Virus record (IMG/VR): IMGVR_UViG_3300010885_036040
Location: 1-28,844 of that record
Length of the DNA: 28,844 nt
From: a virus
Strand: one strand, 5' to 3'
In this document: one piece after another, positions 17,379 through 26,500 of the stretch
Layout of the letters: each line of letters starts with the position of its first letter
How positions within the stretch are numbered: position 1 is the stretch's first letter
Made by a program: the position numbers and the translations under genes
The notes under the pieces: model-generated
What the model saw: the letters and a program-made list of their open reading frames with translations, nothing else
What the model was told of the DNA's origin: nothing
The model's database searches: none

Positions 17379-20300
17379 TTAAGTTGTAGTAATAATAGTT
17401 GAAGGTGCTTTCAATTGCGAGGCTGTAACCGCATCAATAATTTCTATATCAGCAATACCGGCTCCACTGACCAATAGTTCATTAGACAAACAACTGACTT
17501 CATACAGGCTGCCAAACCCTGTGTCTGTTTTAGGAACTAACACAAAATTGGTAATATCTGGGGTTAGATTATTCATAACGTATGTAGACAATTCACTGAA
17601 ATAAAATGTTTGGCCAAACTCCCAATTTTCTAAAGCAAAAAACTCACTAATAGCCGTTAATATTCTAGTTTTTAAATTATTGTCATTGGTAATTTTATTA
17701 GCATTTCTAACTGCCTTAAATGTACCTTGTAAAGATGCAGATGATTTTTCTCCAAATAGAACCTTATATTTCACAGGATGATAAACAATTTCGTCACTAA
17801 TGGCTTTGATATTGTTTAAAAATTCACTGTAATTTTGTTCTAGACTCTGACTAGTCGGTGCCAACGGCTCTGTTTCTGTATTACCAATTAACCAACTTCT
17901 ATAACTGGTATCGTATCCTGTGGTTAACACATAGATGTCAATAATATTAGATTTGCTGGGATCAATTCTTCTTTGATCTCCACTGTTATGCACATAATGG
18001 AACTTGAGATCGGATCTGCCACTTTTGCCTATATACTGATCAGTATAGATCAAACTGGCTGTAGCTGTGGCCCAATATTTGACCACATCTAAAGAACTAT
18101 CGTAGAAATAAAACAACTGATTATCAATTTTCAATTCACTAGTCACACTTTGTTCATTGAGCAAAGGCACAATATCATCTCTAGTTAAAGAGTAATTTAA
18201 ACCATCGGATGTTTTTTTGAAATAGACATATTCACTGCCGACTACTTCATCAAAAGAATTAGGATTAGTGATCCTTCCCGAATTATTATAATCGTAAAAA
18301 CTGACTGTAACTCGTTTAGGATCAACATATCCATCAGACTCAACAATCACTCCGTCAATTTGCCAATTATGATCACTACCAATAGTGGCCGTAGCCGTAG
18401 ATATTGCCGAAGGAACTGTGTTAATAGACAATATGTCGATCTTGTCTTTAATCACAGTGTTGCTGGTAAAGTCATAATTTACAGAAGTCTTGTCAACATA
18501 AAAAGCTGTTTCTTGTTCGCTTTCAAAAATATAATTTAATATTCTAGATCTAACTTTGTAATACTTGCCAGTCCACGTAAATGACACTAACCAACTGGTA
18601 TCTAAACCTTGATCTTCAAGATTATTTTGATATGCCAACCCAAAATTATCAACAGTGTTTAAATTAGTGTTGGTAATAATGATCCATTCTCTTGTTTCTG
18701 TGTCTATAGTCAGTCCGAAATTTTTATAGGTCATGCATATGTTGGCAATTTCAGTCTCGATAGGATAACCTAAAAGATCAACATATCTGCATAAAATTTC
18801 TGTAGCAATAGCATCACTAGGAACCCTAGTACCAAGGATAACAGGACCGGTTCCGTCGTCCAATAATCCTGCTCCATTATTAATTACTTGACTAACCGGA
18901 GCCCAAATAAACAAAGATCCTGACCCAGGTAAGCCAGAAGCTGGTAAAGTTTTAATATTATTTTTGCTATCAAAATACTTGCCTGCAGGAGCAGTAAATT
19001 TAATTAAAGCACCCGGAGTTGCATAACGAAGATTAGTGTCAGTATATATAGGTCCAACTGCAAAAGTACCATTGGCATTATAAAAATAACCTCTGCTTTG
19101 ACCAGGAGTTTTATTAACTTCCTTCCATGTTAATGCTAAACTAGTTAACTCAGGTCTAATGTAATTTTCAAAATAAAATGAGCGAAGTCCTGTACTATTA
19201 ACTATTGGAGCAATTGAATTTTTAATTACTGCCAATACTTGATTTCTGCTGGTAAAATCAAATTCAAATATATTCTCACTGGCATCTTTATAAAGAATAC
19301 CATCTGTGGCAAAAATATTTGTTTTACTGTATTTGCCAGTAACATCACTGAGATCAAAATATTTGCTGATGCCACTAGACACTCGATTTACACTTTTAAC
19401 TTTTAAAATATCAGACCCAGCATTTAAAGGTGCTATATTATAGTCCTCTCCGGTGATCATTCTATTTTGAGTATAATAAGTCTGGGGTGCTTTGTTTTGT
19501 ATAGCAGCATTTGATTCAGTACCAGCACTGTTACTGATTGAATACTGCAAACTCAATGTCATTTGTAAAGTATGAGTTTGTCCAGAAGCATTGGCATAGG
19601 GAATAGATATAACAACGCCGCTTAACTGATCAGGTTTGATAATGTAGGTTAATCCGTTACTCTGCCTATAAAATAATCTAAATTCGCCTTTAGGTAAATC
19701 ACCGAAAACTCCATCTGCAAAATTTAAATCAATTTGATCGTTAGCCCTCGAACTTACTGAATATACAGATCTTATGCTTTTATTAAGACTGTTATAGATA
19801 ATGTTATTGCCAACTAATGAAGGAATCTGTGTCCACAAAGTATCATAATTGCCTTGCTTGTTTAATTGCCATAACCATACATCTGTATTATTAATGTCTG
19901 GGGTATTGACTCCAATGATTTCGTTAGGGACAGGATTAGTGACACTGAAATTTGAAACAGTTAATGTTCCCTGTCTAAAATGTGTGAAAAACCCGGTATT
20001 AGCACTGCCTGCACCTTGAAGATCATCTTTGTAGAGAAAACTAAAAGTATTACCAGGAACAGGGGCTTCTTCATAAATGTAGTCTTTGCCTGAAAATGTA
20101 CAAGGTACAATCTCAAACGACATGTTGCTGCCATTGATCGTCTTGGCAAAATTAAAAATAGACACATCTTGATTTACACTGTTTACTCTATATTGCTCAG
20201 TGGTAATTCCGTCAATGGTTTTCTTAGCAGATGATTTTCCAAAATAGGTAGTCATTGCCGAGTTCATGATATTGATGAACTGCTGATACCAGTCCGGATT

Positions 20301-20741
20301 AGTGGAGTCGTTCCAAAGGATAGTAGTGTCTGCTAGATTAGTTCCGTTAGAATCTAACACTGTGTCAGTGGTAGATACAGCAGTGACTTTTAAAAATCCA
20401 TGTGCAGGAACATTTCTTGATGGGTTATAACTGATAAGTTGTGCTAATCTTAAAACGCTATCTCTACGCTGTGCTGTTTCTAAGAAATTTTCCCTAGCAT
20501 TCAGATCAATCCTAAAACTTAAATTTTGCCCAAGATAAGCAATAAGATCAATTAACGCAATATATTCGCTACTTTCAATATAATCGTTGAAATCTTCAGG
20601 ATAATTTTCCTGAAGATATTGAATCATAGTACGTCTTAGGGTTTCAAAATCATAGCTTTTAAAATCAGCATTACGAAAAGATTGGTATATCTTCTTCCAA
20701 TCTTCAGTAATTAATAGTTGGCTGGTGGTTGATGGGATCAT
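17379..20741 (-). CDS. gp6: Baseplate wedge protein gp6
   Basis: A 1120-residue homologue of the T4-type wedge subunit gp6, which dimerises into the ring holding the six wedges together. The N-terminus is diagnostic: FKSYDFETLRRTMIQYL at about 28-44, IESSEYIALIDLIAYLG at about 60-76, RIDLNARENFLETAQRRDSV at about 79-98, then RLAQLISYNPSRNVPA. These match the helical N-terminal signature of gp6 proteins in T4-like marine phages, where the family is longer than T4 gp6 (660 residues). The middle is beta-rich and Asn/Ser/Thr-rich. The C-terminal ~60 residues (DITNFVLVPKTDTGFGSLYE, then SNELLVSGAGIADIEI) match the conserved gp6 end. A perfect TATAAATA lies 26 bases before the start; no clear Shine-Dalgarno sequence is seen. 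It follows gp25 and abuts the giant protein, its likely wedge partner. Confidence 0.9.
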   Translation of the reverse strand: MIPSTTSQLLITEDWKKIYQSFRNADFKSYDFETLRRTMIQYLQENYPEDFNDYIESSEYIALIDLIAYLGQNLSFRIDLNARENFLETAQRRDSVLRLAQLISYNPSRNVPAHGFLKVTAVSTTDTVLDSNGTNLADTTILWNDSTNPDWYQQFINIMNSAMTTYFGKSSAKKTIDGITTEQYRVNSVNQDVSIFNFAKTINGSNMSFEIVPCTFSGKDYIYEEAPVPGNTFSFLYKDDLQGAGSANTGFFTHFRQGTLTVSNFSVTNPVPNEIIGVNTPDINNTDVWLWQLNKQGNYDTLWTQIPSLVGNNIIYNSLNKSIRSVYSVSSRANDQIDLNFADGVFGDLPKGEFRLFYRQSNGLTYIIKPDQLSGVVISIPYANASGQTHTLQMTLSLQYSISNSAGTESNAAIQNKAPQTYYTQNRMITGEDYNIAPLNAGSDILKVKSVNRVSSGISKYFDLSDVTGKYSKTNIFATDGILYKDASENIFEFDFTSRNQVLAVIKNSIAPIVNSTGLRSFYFENYIRPELTSLALTWKEVNKTPGQSRGYFYNANGTFAVGPIYTDTNLRYATPGALIKFTAPAGKYFDSKNNIKTLPASGLPGSGSLFIWAPVSQVINNGAGLLDDGTGPVILGTRVPSDAIATEILCRYVDLLGYPIETEIANICMTYKNFGLTIDTETREWIIITNTNLNTVDNFGLAYQNNLEDQGLDTSWLVSFTWTGKYYKVRSRILNYIFESEQETAFYVDKTSVNYDFTSNTVIKDKIDILSINTVPSAISTATATIGSDHNWQIDGVIVESDGYVDPKRVTVSFYDYNNSGRITNPNSFDEVVGSEYVYFKKTSDGLNYSLTRDDIVPLLNEQSVTSELKIDNQLFYFYDSSLDVVKYWATATASLIYTDQYIGKSGRSDLKFHYVHNSGDQRRIDPSKSNIIDIYVLTTGYDTSYRSWLIGNTETEPLAPTSQSLEQNYSEFLNNIKAISDEIVYHPVKYKVLFGEKSSASLQGTFKAVRNANKITNDNNLKTRILTAISEFFALENWEFGQTFYFSELSTYVMNNLTPDITNFVLVPKTDTGFGSLYEVSCLSNELLVSGAGIADIEIIDAVTASQLKAPSTIITTT

Positions 20742-20767
20742 TGTTTTACAGTTGCTATTCTATAGAG

Positions 20768-20775
20768 TATTTATA
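20768..20775 (-). promoter_or_regulatory. T4-type late promoter upstream of gp6
   Basis: The minus strand reads TATAAATA, an exact match to the T4 late promoter recognised by the phage late sigma factor. It lies in the 54-base gap between gp25 and gp6, the longest gap within the minus-strand operon, 26 bases before the gp6 ATG. That spacing leaves room for a start site 5-7 bases downstream and a short leader. This is the best late promoter in the window. Confidence 0.68.
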
Positions 20776-20795
20776 GCAAAAATAAACCCAGTATA

Positions 20796-21233
20796 TTATT
20801 GAACTCGAAGCCCTATGGCCTGATCAAAGGCCAGTCTCAGTGTGGATGTTTCGTCCGTACTTTTCATCAACAGAGTTAATTCAACTAGATATCCCTGCTC
20901 ATATTCATTGATTTTTATTTCTAAAGGACTGACCCTAGGATCAAAATTACAGATTGTGGTTATATCATTGGTCAACAGATCCTTGATTTGATCAGTTAAT
21001 GGCTCCATGATTAGATCCCACACGATGGTTCCAAATGTAGGATTCATTACACGCTCGCCTTTTCTGGTGTTGAAATGATTGATTATATCTTGTTTGATCA
21101 GGTCAAAATCAAAAAGTTTTCCGCCATAGTTAGTGGGATCAACTGTGCTGAAACCTTTATAAATGTGATTCCTAGCTACAGTATGTTGATTGTTGTAATT
21201 AGAGGTAGTTATTTCTAAATTTTTATACGGCAT
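20796..21233 (-). CDS. gp25: Baseplate wedge protein gp25 (gp25/lysozyme-like family)
   Basis: A 145-residue protein of the gp25 family, close to the T4 length (132). The core LFDFDLIKQDIINHFNTRKG (about 40-59) followed by ERVMNPTFGTIVWDLIMEPL (about 60-79) is the family signature, including the Glu-Pro step near the end of the conserved helix. The remainder (LTNDITTICNFDPRVSPLEI and then alternating strands) fits the fold. gp25 binds the base of the sheath and the gp6/gp53 wedge core in T4; despite the lysozyme-like family name, a structural role is accepted. It lies between gp5 and gp6. The ATG is 11 bases after the gp5 stop with no Shine-Dalgarno sequence, and AATAAATA ends 5 bases upstream. 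Confidence 0.92.
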   Translation of the reverse strand: MPYKNLEITTSNYNNQHTVARNHIYKGFSTVDPTNYGGKLFDFDLIKQDIINHFNTRKGERVMNPTFGTIVWDLIMEPLTDQIKDLLTNDITTICNFDPRVSPLEIKINEYEQGYLVELTLLMKSTDETSTLRLAFDQAIGLRVQ

Positions 21234-21238
21234 GACAA

Positions 21239-21246
21239 TATTTATT
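21239..21246 (-). promoter_or_regulatory. Possible T4-type late promoter (AATAAATA) before gp25
   Basis: The minus strand reads AATAAATA (7 of 8 to the T4 late consensus), overlapping the gp5 stop codon, with five bases (TTGTC) before the gp25 ATG. The geometry is the same as that in front of the glycine-rich adhesin, and gp25 also lacks a Shine-Dalgarno sequence. It overlaps coding sequence and may be chance. Confidence 0.35.
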
Positions 21247-23569
21247 ACTTGGCTGAGCCAGTTTTAACTGGGTTTCCACTACCATCAACTACTATTCCGC
21301 CAGACCCGCTGCTGACAGCAGCACCTTGTAATTGTGCAAGGAAGCACTCGTAGTAGCCTTTTTTCCGAGTGTAAATATCTTTGGTGCAAAAGCCAACCCT
21401 TCTATAAGCGGCTTCAAAATAACCAGGATCTGTTTGAGGTGTCTTTACTAATTTTAAAAAGTATAAAACACTGACTTCTGCTGCAACTTTTGGATCATTG
21501 ATCAACTTGGGATTATCTACTAGGGCTGTAGGAGTAGGTAATTTACCTGCTTCATACATCCATTTGCTGAAATTGGTATAATTTGCACGACCAGTTAGGC
21601 CTATGTAGCCTCTACCAATAAATTTACCACCGTCGCCAGGTTCTGTATTTCCTAATCCTTTGCCCTTGGCCGTTTGATATCCGTACAAGAATTCTGGCAA
21701 ACTGTTATTAGGGTTGCCAGCATATTGTTGTGCCAGAGCCTGATCGCCTTTAAACACACTAGGGAACACTTCTAATAATCTAGCCGCACTATAACCAAAT
21801 TTTTCCTCAACTATTTCCCAATGACTTTCACCGCCTGCAACACCTAACAATGATGCAACTGCATAGGGAGTTGTCAAGCCCATCTCAGCCGAAGCTTTCT
21901 TTAGGGCCGCAATACCGGTTTGTGCTGCACGAGCATTGATTTCTTTGGCAAATTCAGGAGTGCAAGTGCCTGCGGCTACTGCTGGAGGATTAGCAGTTTC
22001 TTGGGGGTTTGGTGCCCCACCTGCTGCACTAGCAGGATTTGGTGCCACTCCTGCTTTAGATCTATCAGACATAGTAATGTCTGTGGCTTGAGGACTAAAC
22101 TGTTGAGGATTGATATTTTCATGTTGAGGCCATGGTTCGTGTGTAGGAACACGTTGCATTATGCTCTTGATATCAGTAGCTTTATAAAAATTACTACCAC
22201 TCCATCCTGCAGAAATCTTTCTGTTAGGTAAAGTAAACAAAGGCAAATCTGGAGGAGTTTCTGCCTGACTAGCCGTTGCAGGTGCAGCGGCTGCAGGGCC
22301 ATTTAGATCTATTCTAGAGCCCGATACTAGAACATTGCCATTGGCTCCTAAATTCAATGCAGCCGCACTACCTATCTTAACATGACTTTCTCCACCTAGA
22401 TCAATTCCGCCGTCGGCACTGACTATAAAGTTTTTGCCTAGCAACGTTTCATAATTTCCACCTACGGTGAATTTTGCTGTTTCACTAACACTGTAATCCT
22501 GTGTTCCTCTAACTGAAATTTTACTATTAGCATCAACCGTTAAGTGATAGAAACCAGTAACATTGGTCTCCATGTTTTTATTAGCACTGATATGAATATT
22601 TCTACCTGCTTCGAGATTTATATCTCTGTCTGCACGAAAATTAAAATCATGTTCACTGTGAATACTGACAGAATCGTGAGCAAAGATATCTATCTTGCCA
22701 TTACTGGTCATTTCAATCCACGCGGTTCCTCTACTGTTGGCAATGTAAATCAGATCCTGACTATTATGCATGAGTATCTGATGGCCTGTTCTGGTCCTAA
22801 TTCTAACCAATTCATTTTGGCCGTTAACATCACCATCATCCATGACGAAGGTACTTCCGCCTAATCTACTGACCGGAGCCTCGGTACCTTTTCCATAACC
22901 AATATTTCCTCGTTTTGATCCAGGACTGGTATCTAACGGACCCGGAGTTGATATACCAAAAACTCCGCTAGGAACTTCTCTTCTGGCACTGCTGGAGGTC
23001 ACTCCCCTAACGGTATCATTTAATAGCCCTTGTTGTAACAACCTTTCAGCAAAGGGATGTACTGGCTTAGCCTTTCCTGATAGACTTACTCCTTCCTTGA
23101 CAGACGATTTATGAACCTCGGCCACAGGCAGCAGATCTGTACCATACTTTCTACGCTGTTCATCTGTAACTTCAACACTTCTACTGGCAGCAATGCCAGG
23201 AATCATATGATTTTGAAATGGCTCTTGTACACAGCCAAACCAATAACATTGATTAGCGTCACCGTCAATAAACATCACCATAACGGTGTTGCCTATGTCG
23301 GGAGGTATAGCCCAAAATCCGTAACTTTTTTGTACATCATTAAAATCGCTACTGTTGTTTCCCTCAAATCTAATTGAAGTAGATCCCATAAACGGGCTGC
23401 AATAACTAGCAATATAAGTTTCAGACTGTTCTTTAACCCTGCTGGGCATGTTTTTAATTAGAGCAACTTCTAGTCTACCCATGTAAATTGGATCAAGGTG
23501 GCTGGTAACCTCAGCTAAAAAAGGTCCAGCTGACGGAGGAGGTGATCGTCGTCTTTCTTCGTAGGCCAT
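21245..23569 (-). CDS. gp5: Baseplate hub spike gp5 with C-terminal GH19-type lytic domain
   Basis: A 774-residue central spike protein. Residues about 14-130 form the gp5 N-terminal OB fold (FLAEVTSHLDPIYMGRLEV; YGFWAIPPDIGNTVMVMFID; CYWFGCVQ). Residues about 235-424 are short repeating strands (IYIAN, IDIFAHDSVSIHSEHDF, INLEAG, IHISAN), as in the triple-stranded beta-helix needle of gp5/VgrG. Residues 466-490 (IKSIMQRVPTHEPWPQHEN) recall gp5 of marine T4-like phages. A Pro/Ala linker (about 500-535) leads to a C-terminal domain at 536-752 resembling glycoside hydrolase family 19: GGESHWEIVEEKFGYSA with candidate catalytic Glu581 and Glu588/589, and GRGYIGLTGRANY at 652-664. It would cut peptidoglycan (or chitin-like glycan) as the tail penetrates the envelope. 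The start is firm: AAGAGGAA lies 5 bases before the ATG and overlaps the preceding stop. Confidence 0.92.
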   Translation of the reverse strand: MAYEERRRSPPPSAGPFLAEVTSHLDPIYMGRLEVALIKNMPSRVKEQSETYIASYCSPFMGSTSIRFEGNNSSDFNDVQKSYGFWAIPPDIGNTVMVMFIDGDANQCYWFGCVQEPFQNHMIPGIAASRSVEVTDEQRRKYGTDLLPVAEVHKSSVKEGVSLSGKAKPVHPFAERLLQQGLLNDTVRGVTSSSARREVPSGVFGISTPGPLDTSPGSKRGNIGYGKGTEAPVSRLGGSTFVMDDGDVNGQNELVRIRTRTGHQILMHNSQDLIYIANSRGTAWIEMTSNGKIDIFAHDSVSIHSEHDFNFRADRDINLEAGRNIHISANKNMETNVTGFYHLTVDANSKISVRGTQDYSVSETAKFTVGGNYETLLGKNFIVSADGGIDLGGESHVKIGSAAALNLGANGNVLVSGSRIDLNGPAAAAPATASQAETPPDLPLFTLPNRKISAGWSGSNFYKATDIKSIMQRVPTHEPWPQHENINPQQFSPQATDITMSDRSKAGVAPNPASAAGGAPNPQETANPPAVAAGTCTPEFAKEINARAAQTGIAALKKASAEMGLTTPYAVASLLGVAGGESHWEIVEEKFGYSAARLLEVFPSVFKGDQALAQQYAGNPNNSLPEFLYGYQTAKGKGLGNTEPGDGGKFIGRGYIGLTGRANYTNFSKWMYEAGKLPTPTALVDNPKLINDPKVAAEVSVLYFLKLVKTPQTDPGYFEAAYRRVGFCTKDIYTRKKGYYECFLAQLQGAAVSSGSGGIVVDGSGNPVKTGSAK

Positions 23570-23580
23570 ATTAGTTCCTC

Positions 23581-26500
23581 TTAACCAGTTCCTTTACCAG
23601 GAAGTGGAGGCATCCCTAATTTTGATCTAATGGCAGCATCACTACCTGTATAGGGGGGAGCATTAGGGTTTCCTATATTATTAACTAATTTAGTCAAAGG
23701 GCTCTGCCCTAATGTAGCACTTCCGAATTTTGCTGCAACAGACCCTACTATATTTTGATCTTTAATAAAAGGAAGGCCGGTCAATGAAGACAACTGCGAA
23801 TTGGCTCCAAGCACTTTACCTGCAAAAGATTTAATATCGGTTAAATTGCCAACTGACCGCAGCTTAGATAAAGGATTAAACTGACCTGCTGGAATACTGC
23901 TCAATGCGGTATTTGCCAACTCCTTAGGCAATATGTTAGAAGAGATTTTTTCAACACTGCTGACTCCATAGAGGTTGGCCAATGCCTTAGTCCCTCCTTT
24001 GCTGACAACTTCACTAAGGTAAGCAGAATCAACATAAGGAGGCAATGCTGTTGCATATGGAGGAGTAGGCGGAATATTGGCCAATTTATCAGGAGGAATA
24101 TAATCTACTACCAGCCCATTATCTGCTGCCTGAGTTAGATTGACATTTTCTGGTAATGTTTTAAATTTGCCTATTGACCCTAAAAGTTTACTTTGTAATT
24201 TTCCACCTAGGCCGGACAACTTACTGGGGTCAAGCCCTACCTTAGCAGCCAAGGCTGAAGGATCAGCTGCTGATCCCAACAACGCACCTACTTTGTTAGA
24301 AGCATCTCCCACTATTCCGCCTATTTTGCCACCGCTGAGCCCTACCACTTTGCCCATGACAGAGCCGGCTACACTGGCCATAGGACCGCCACTTAATAAA
24401 CTTAGGGTACCTCCTGTAAGAGCTAGGTCAGCTGCTGATGTTATTAGAGATGTTGCACCTTGCCCTATACCAGATCCTTTGTTAAAGGTATTCAATGCTT
24501 TATCTAACGCATTCAAAGAAAGATTTCCAGCCAGTGTTTTAGCATTGTCCAAACCTAGCCCACCTGGTAAATTTTTCACAGTTGATACAACCTTGGCCGC
24601 ATTGGCCAAAGAATATTGACTGAGATCGGCCAATCCAGATGAACTTAGCCTAATATTGGTTGCGACATCGTTGGGCAAAGGCAGTCCTATCTGTGCAGAC
24701 TTGGCCAATAATGAACCTGCAGAAGGAAAAGATCCTAAAGATTGACTTAGTAATGATTTGTAATTTCCGCCTAGCCCACCTATTGCTGATACAGCATTTA
24801 CCGGCGAGCCAGGCAGGCCAGGTATAGGTATTCCTCTACCAAACTGCTCTTGCACACTAGAAGCATCCAGTCTCTCGCCCCTAGGTACCGCAAAGGTAGT
24901 ATCTTCTACTACTAAGTCCAGCGGATTTGATTCTAGTATCATTGCATCTTTAGGATCGCTAGGCTGTAGATCTTGATCGATAATCTGACCAGGTATTCGA
25001 ATCACATTCAACAACTGTTTGAAAATCCCGTCTTTAAATGTACTGCGAACAGTCTGTACCATATAGACTCCGCTAAAAGGCACTCGATTTGCATCAAAAT
25101 ACATCATTCCATCAGGTTTAATGTCTATGGGATTTCTAAAATTTATTGTTATTAGAACTTGTCCATAATTGTGTGCAGCCTCACCGTCTTTAGTAACTCC
25201 TTTATCATCAACTTCTGGGTTATAATTGCCTACTCCGCCTGTGACTAGATAAAATGGATCTCCTATAATTTCTAATTCACCCGTTAACAAGCTGACACTG
25301 TTGATAATTTTTTCGTGCATGCTCCTAGCCATAACACTATAGGGATCATTTAACGGCTGGCCAGCATTGTATCCACTAGGTGGTCGTACAGACGTAGCTG
25401 TATAATCTGTCTTTTTGGCAGGCTCAGGAACCGGAGTGGTTGATTCTCCTTCTTTTTTTGCCTCGCTCTTAGATTTAATTTCTGGGCTGTTTCCAGGAGC
25501 TGCGGCTGTTTTAGTTCCAGGAGTTTCTTTATTTCCCATAGCTGTAGGAACAGCTTCAAAATACAAATTATTAAAATTCAATCTAAACTGTAAAACATCT
25601 ACATTTTTTCCTGTGTAGATATAATCATATTCTCTGTTGGTCGTTTTCTTTAGTTTTTTCTCGTCTATCTTTTGAGATTCGTAATTAGGAATAGCTGTAT
25701 AATGAATCTTAAAGGGACTAACTACGTAAGTGATATTTTGATAAGGCTTTTTGGTATCAGGATTAACTTCTTTTTGGTTTTCCATTTCTATTCTGATACT
25801 GAAATATTCTACCATTCCATAGTCATCGGGGGTTCCTGGCTTAGTTCCCATATTCTTAATGATATTTCTAGCATATTGGCTGTCTCGAATTACCGCCGAA
25901 ATGATTTCATGTATATTGGCTCCTTCAGGAAACTGAACCACAGTTTCTTTAGGATTATATTTGATGCTTTCCGGGGATTTGGCCTGCTTGTCAGGACTAG
26001 GCTGACTGGCTTTATCAGCTTGATAGGCATTGGGTTTGTTAGTATCACCCGGATCTACCATCTTGTAAAGGGCATTATCCTTACCGATCTCAATTAATTT
26101 ACTCTTAGGTATTTCTCCATCCGGGGCATCTGTCCATTTTTTATCAGGTCCTAACTTTTTAAATTTTATAAAATATTTGTCATACTGGGTGTTATTAGTA
26201 GTCGACTGCTTAGATTTGTCATCTGAATGTTTTTGTTGCTCAGTAAGGCCAGTCATTAGACTGGTCAATATAGATCCTACATCTTCACCTGTCATCTTTA
26301 TTGGCTTTTTTAATATCCCAGCTTGCCCAAAGGCTTTGTCAGCAAATGGAATAGCTGTGCAGGCGTACTTTGTACCACGCTCAGTAACTTCAACAGTCAT
26401 TCCTGTAAAAGTAAAAACAAAATATCTGCTGGAATTTTTAACAATCTCAGGTTCAGGCAAATTAACATCATCAGGATATCCTACAAAATCCATTTTTAAT

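Noticed and set aside
24140-24619. Plus-strand open frame of 159 codons opposite the hub-type protein
   Set aside because: It mirrors the Ala/Gly/Leu-rich tail of the minus-strand gene; the Pro/Leu/Ala composition is a by-product, and there is no ribosome site or separate gene context.
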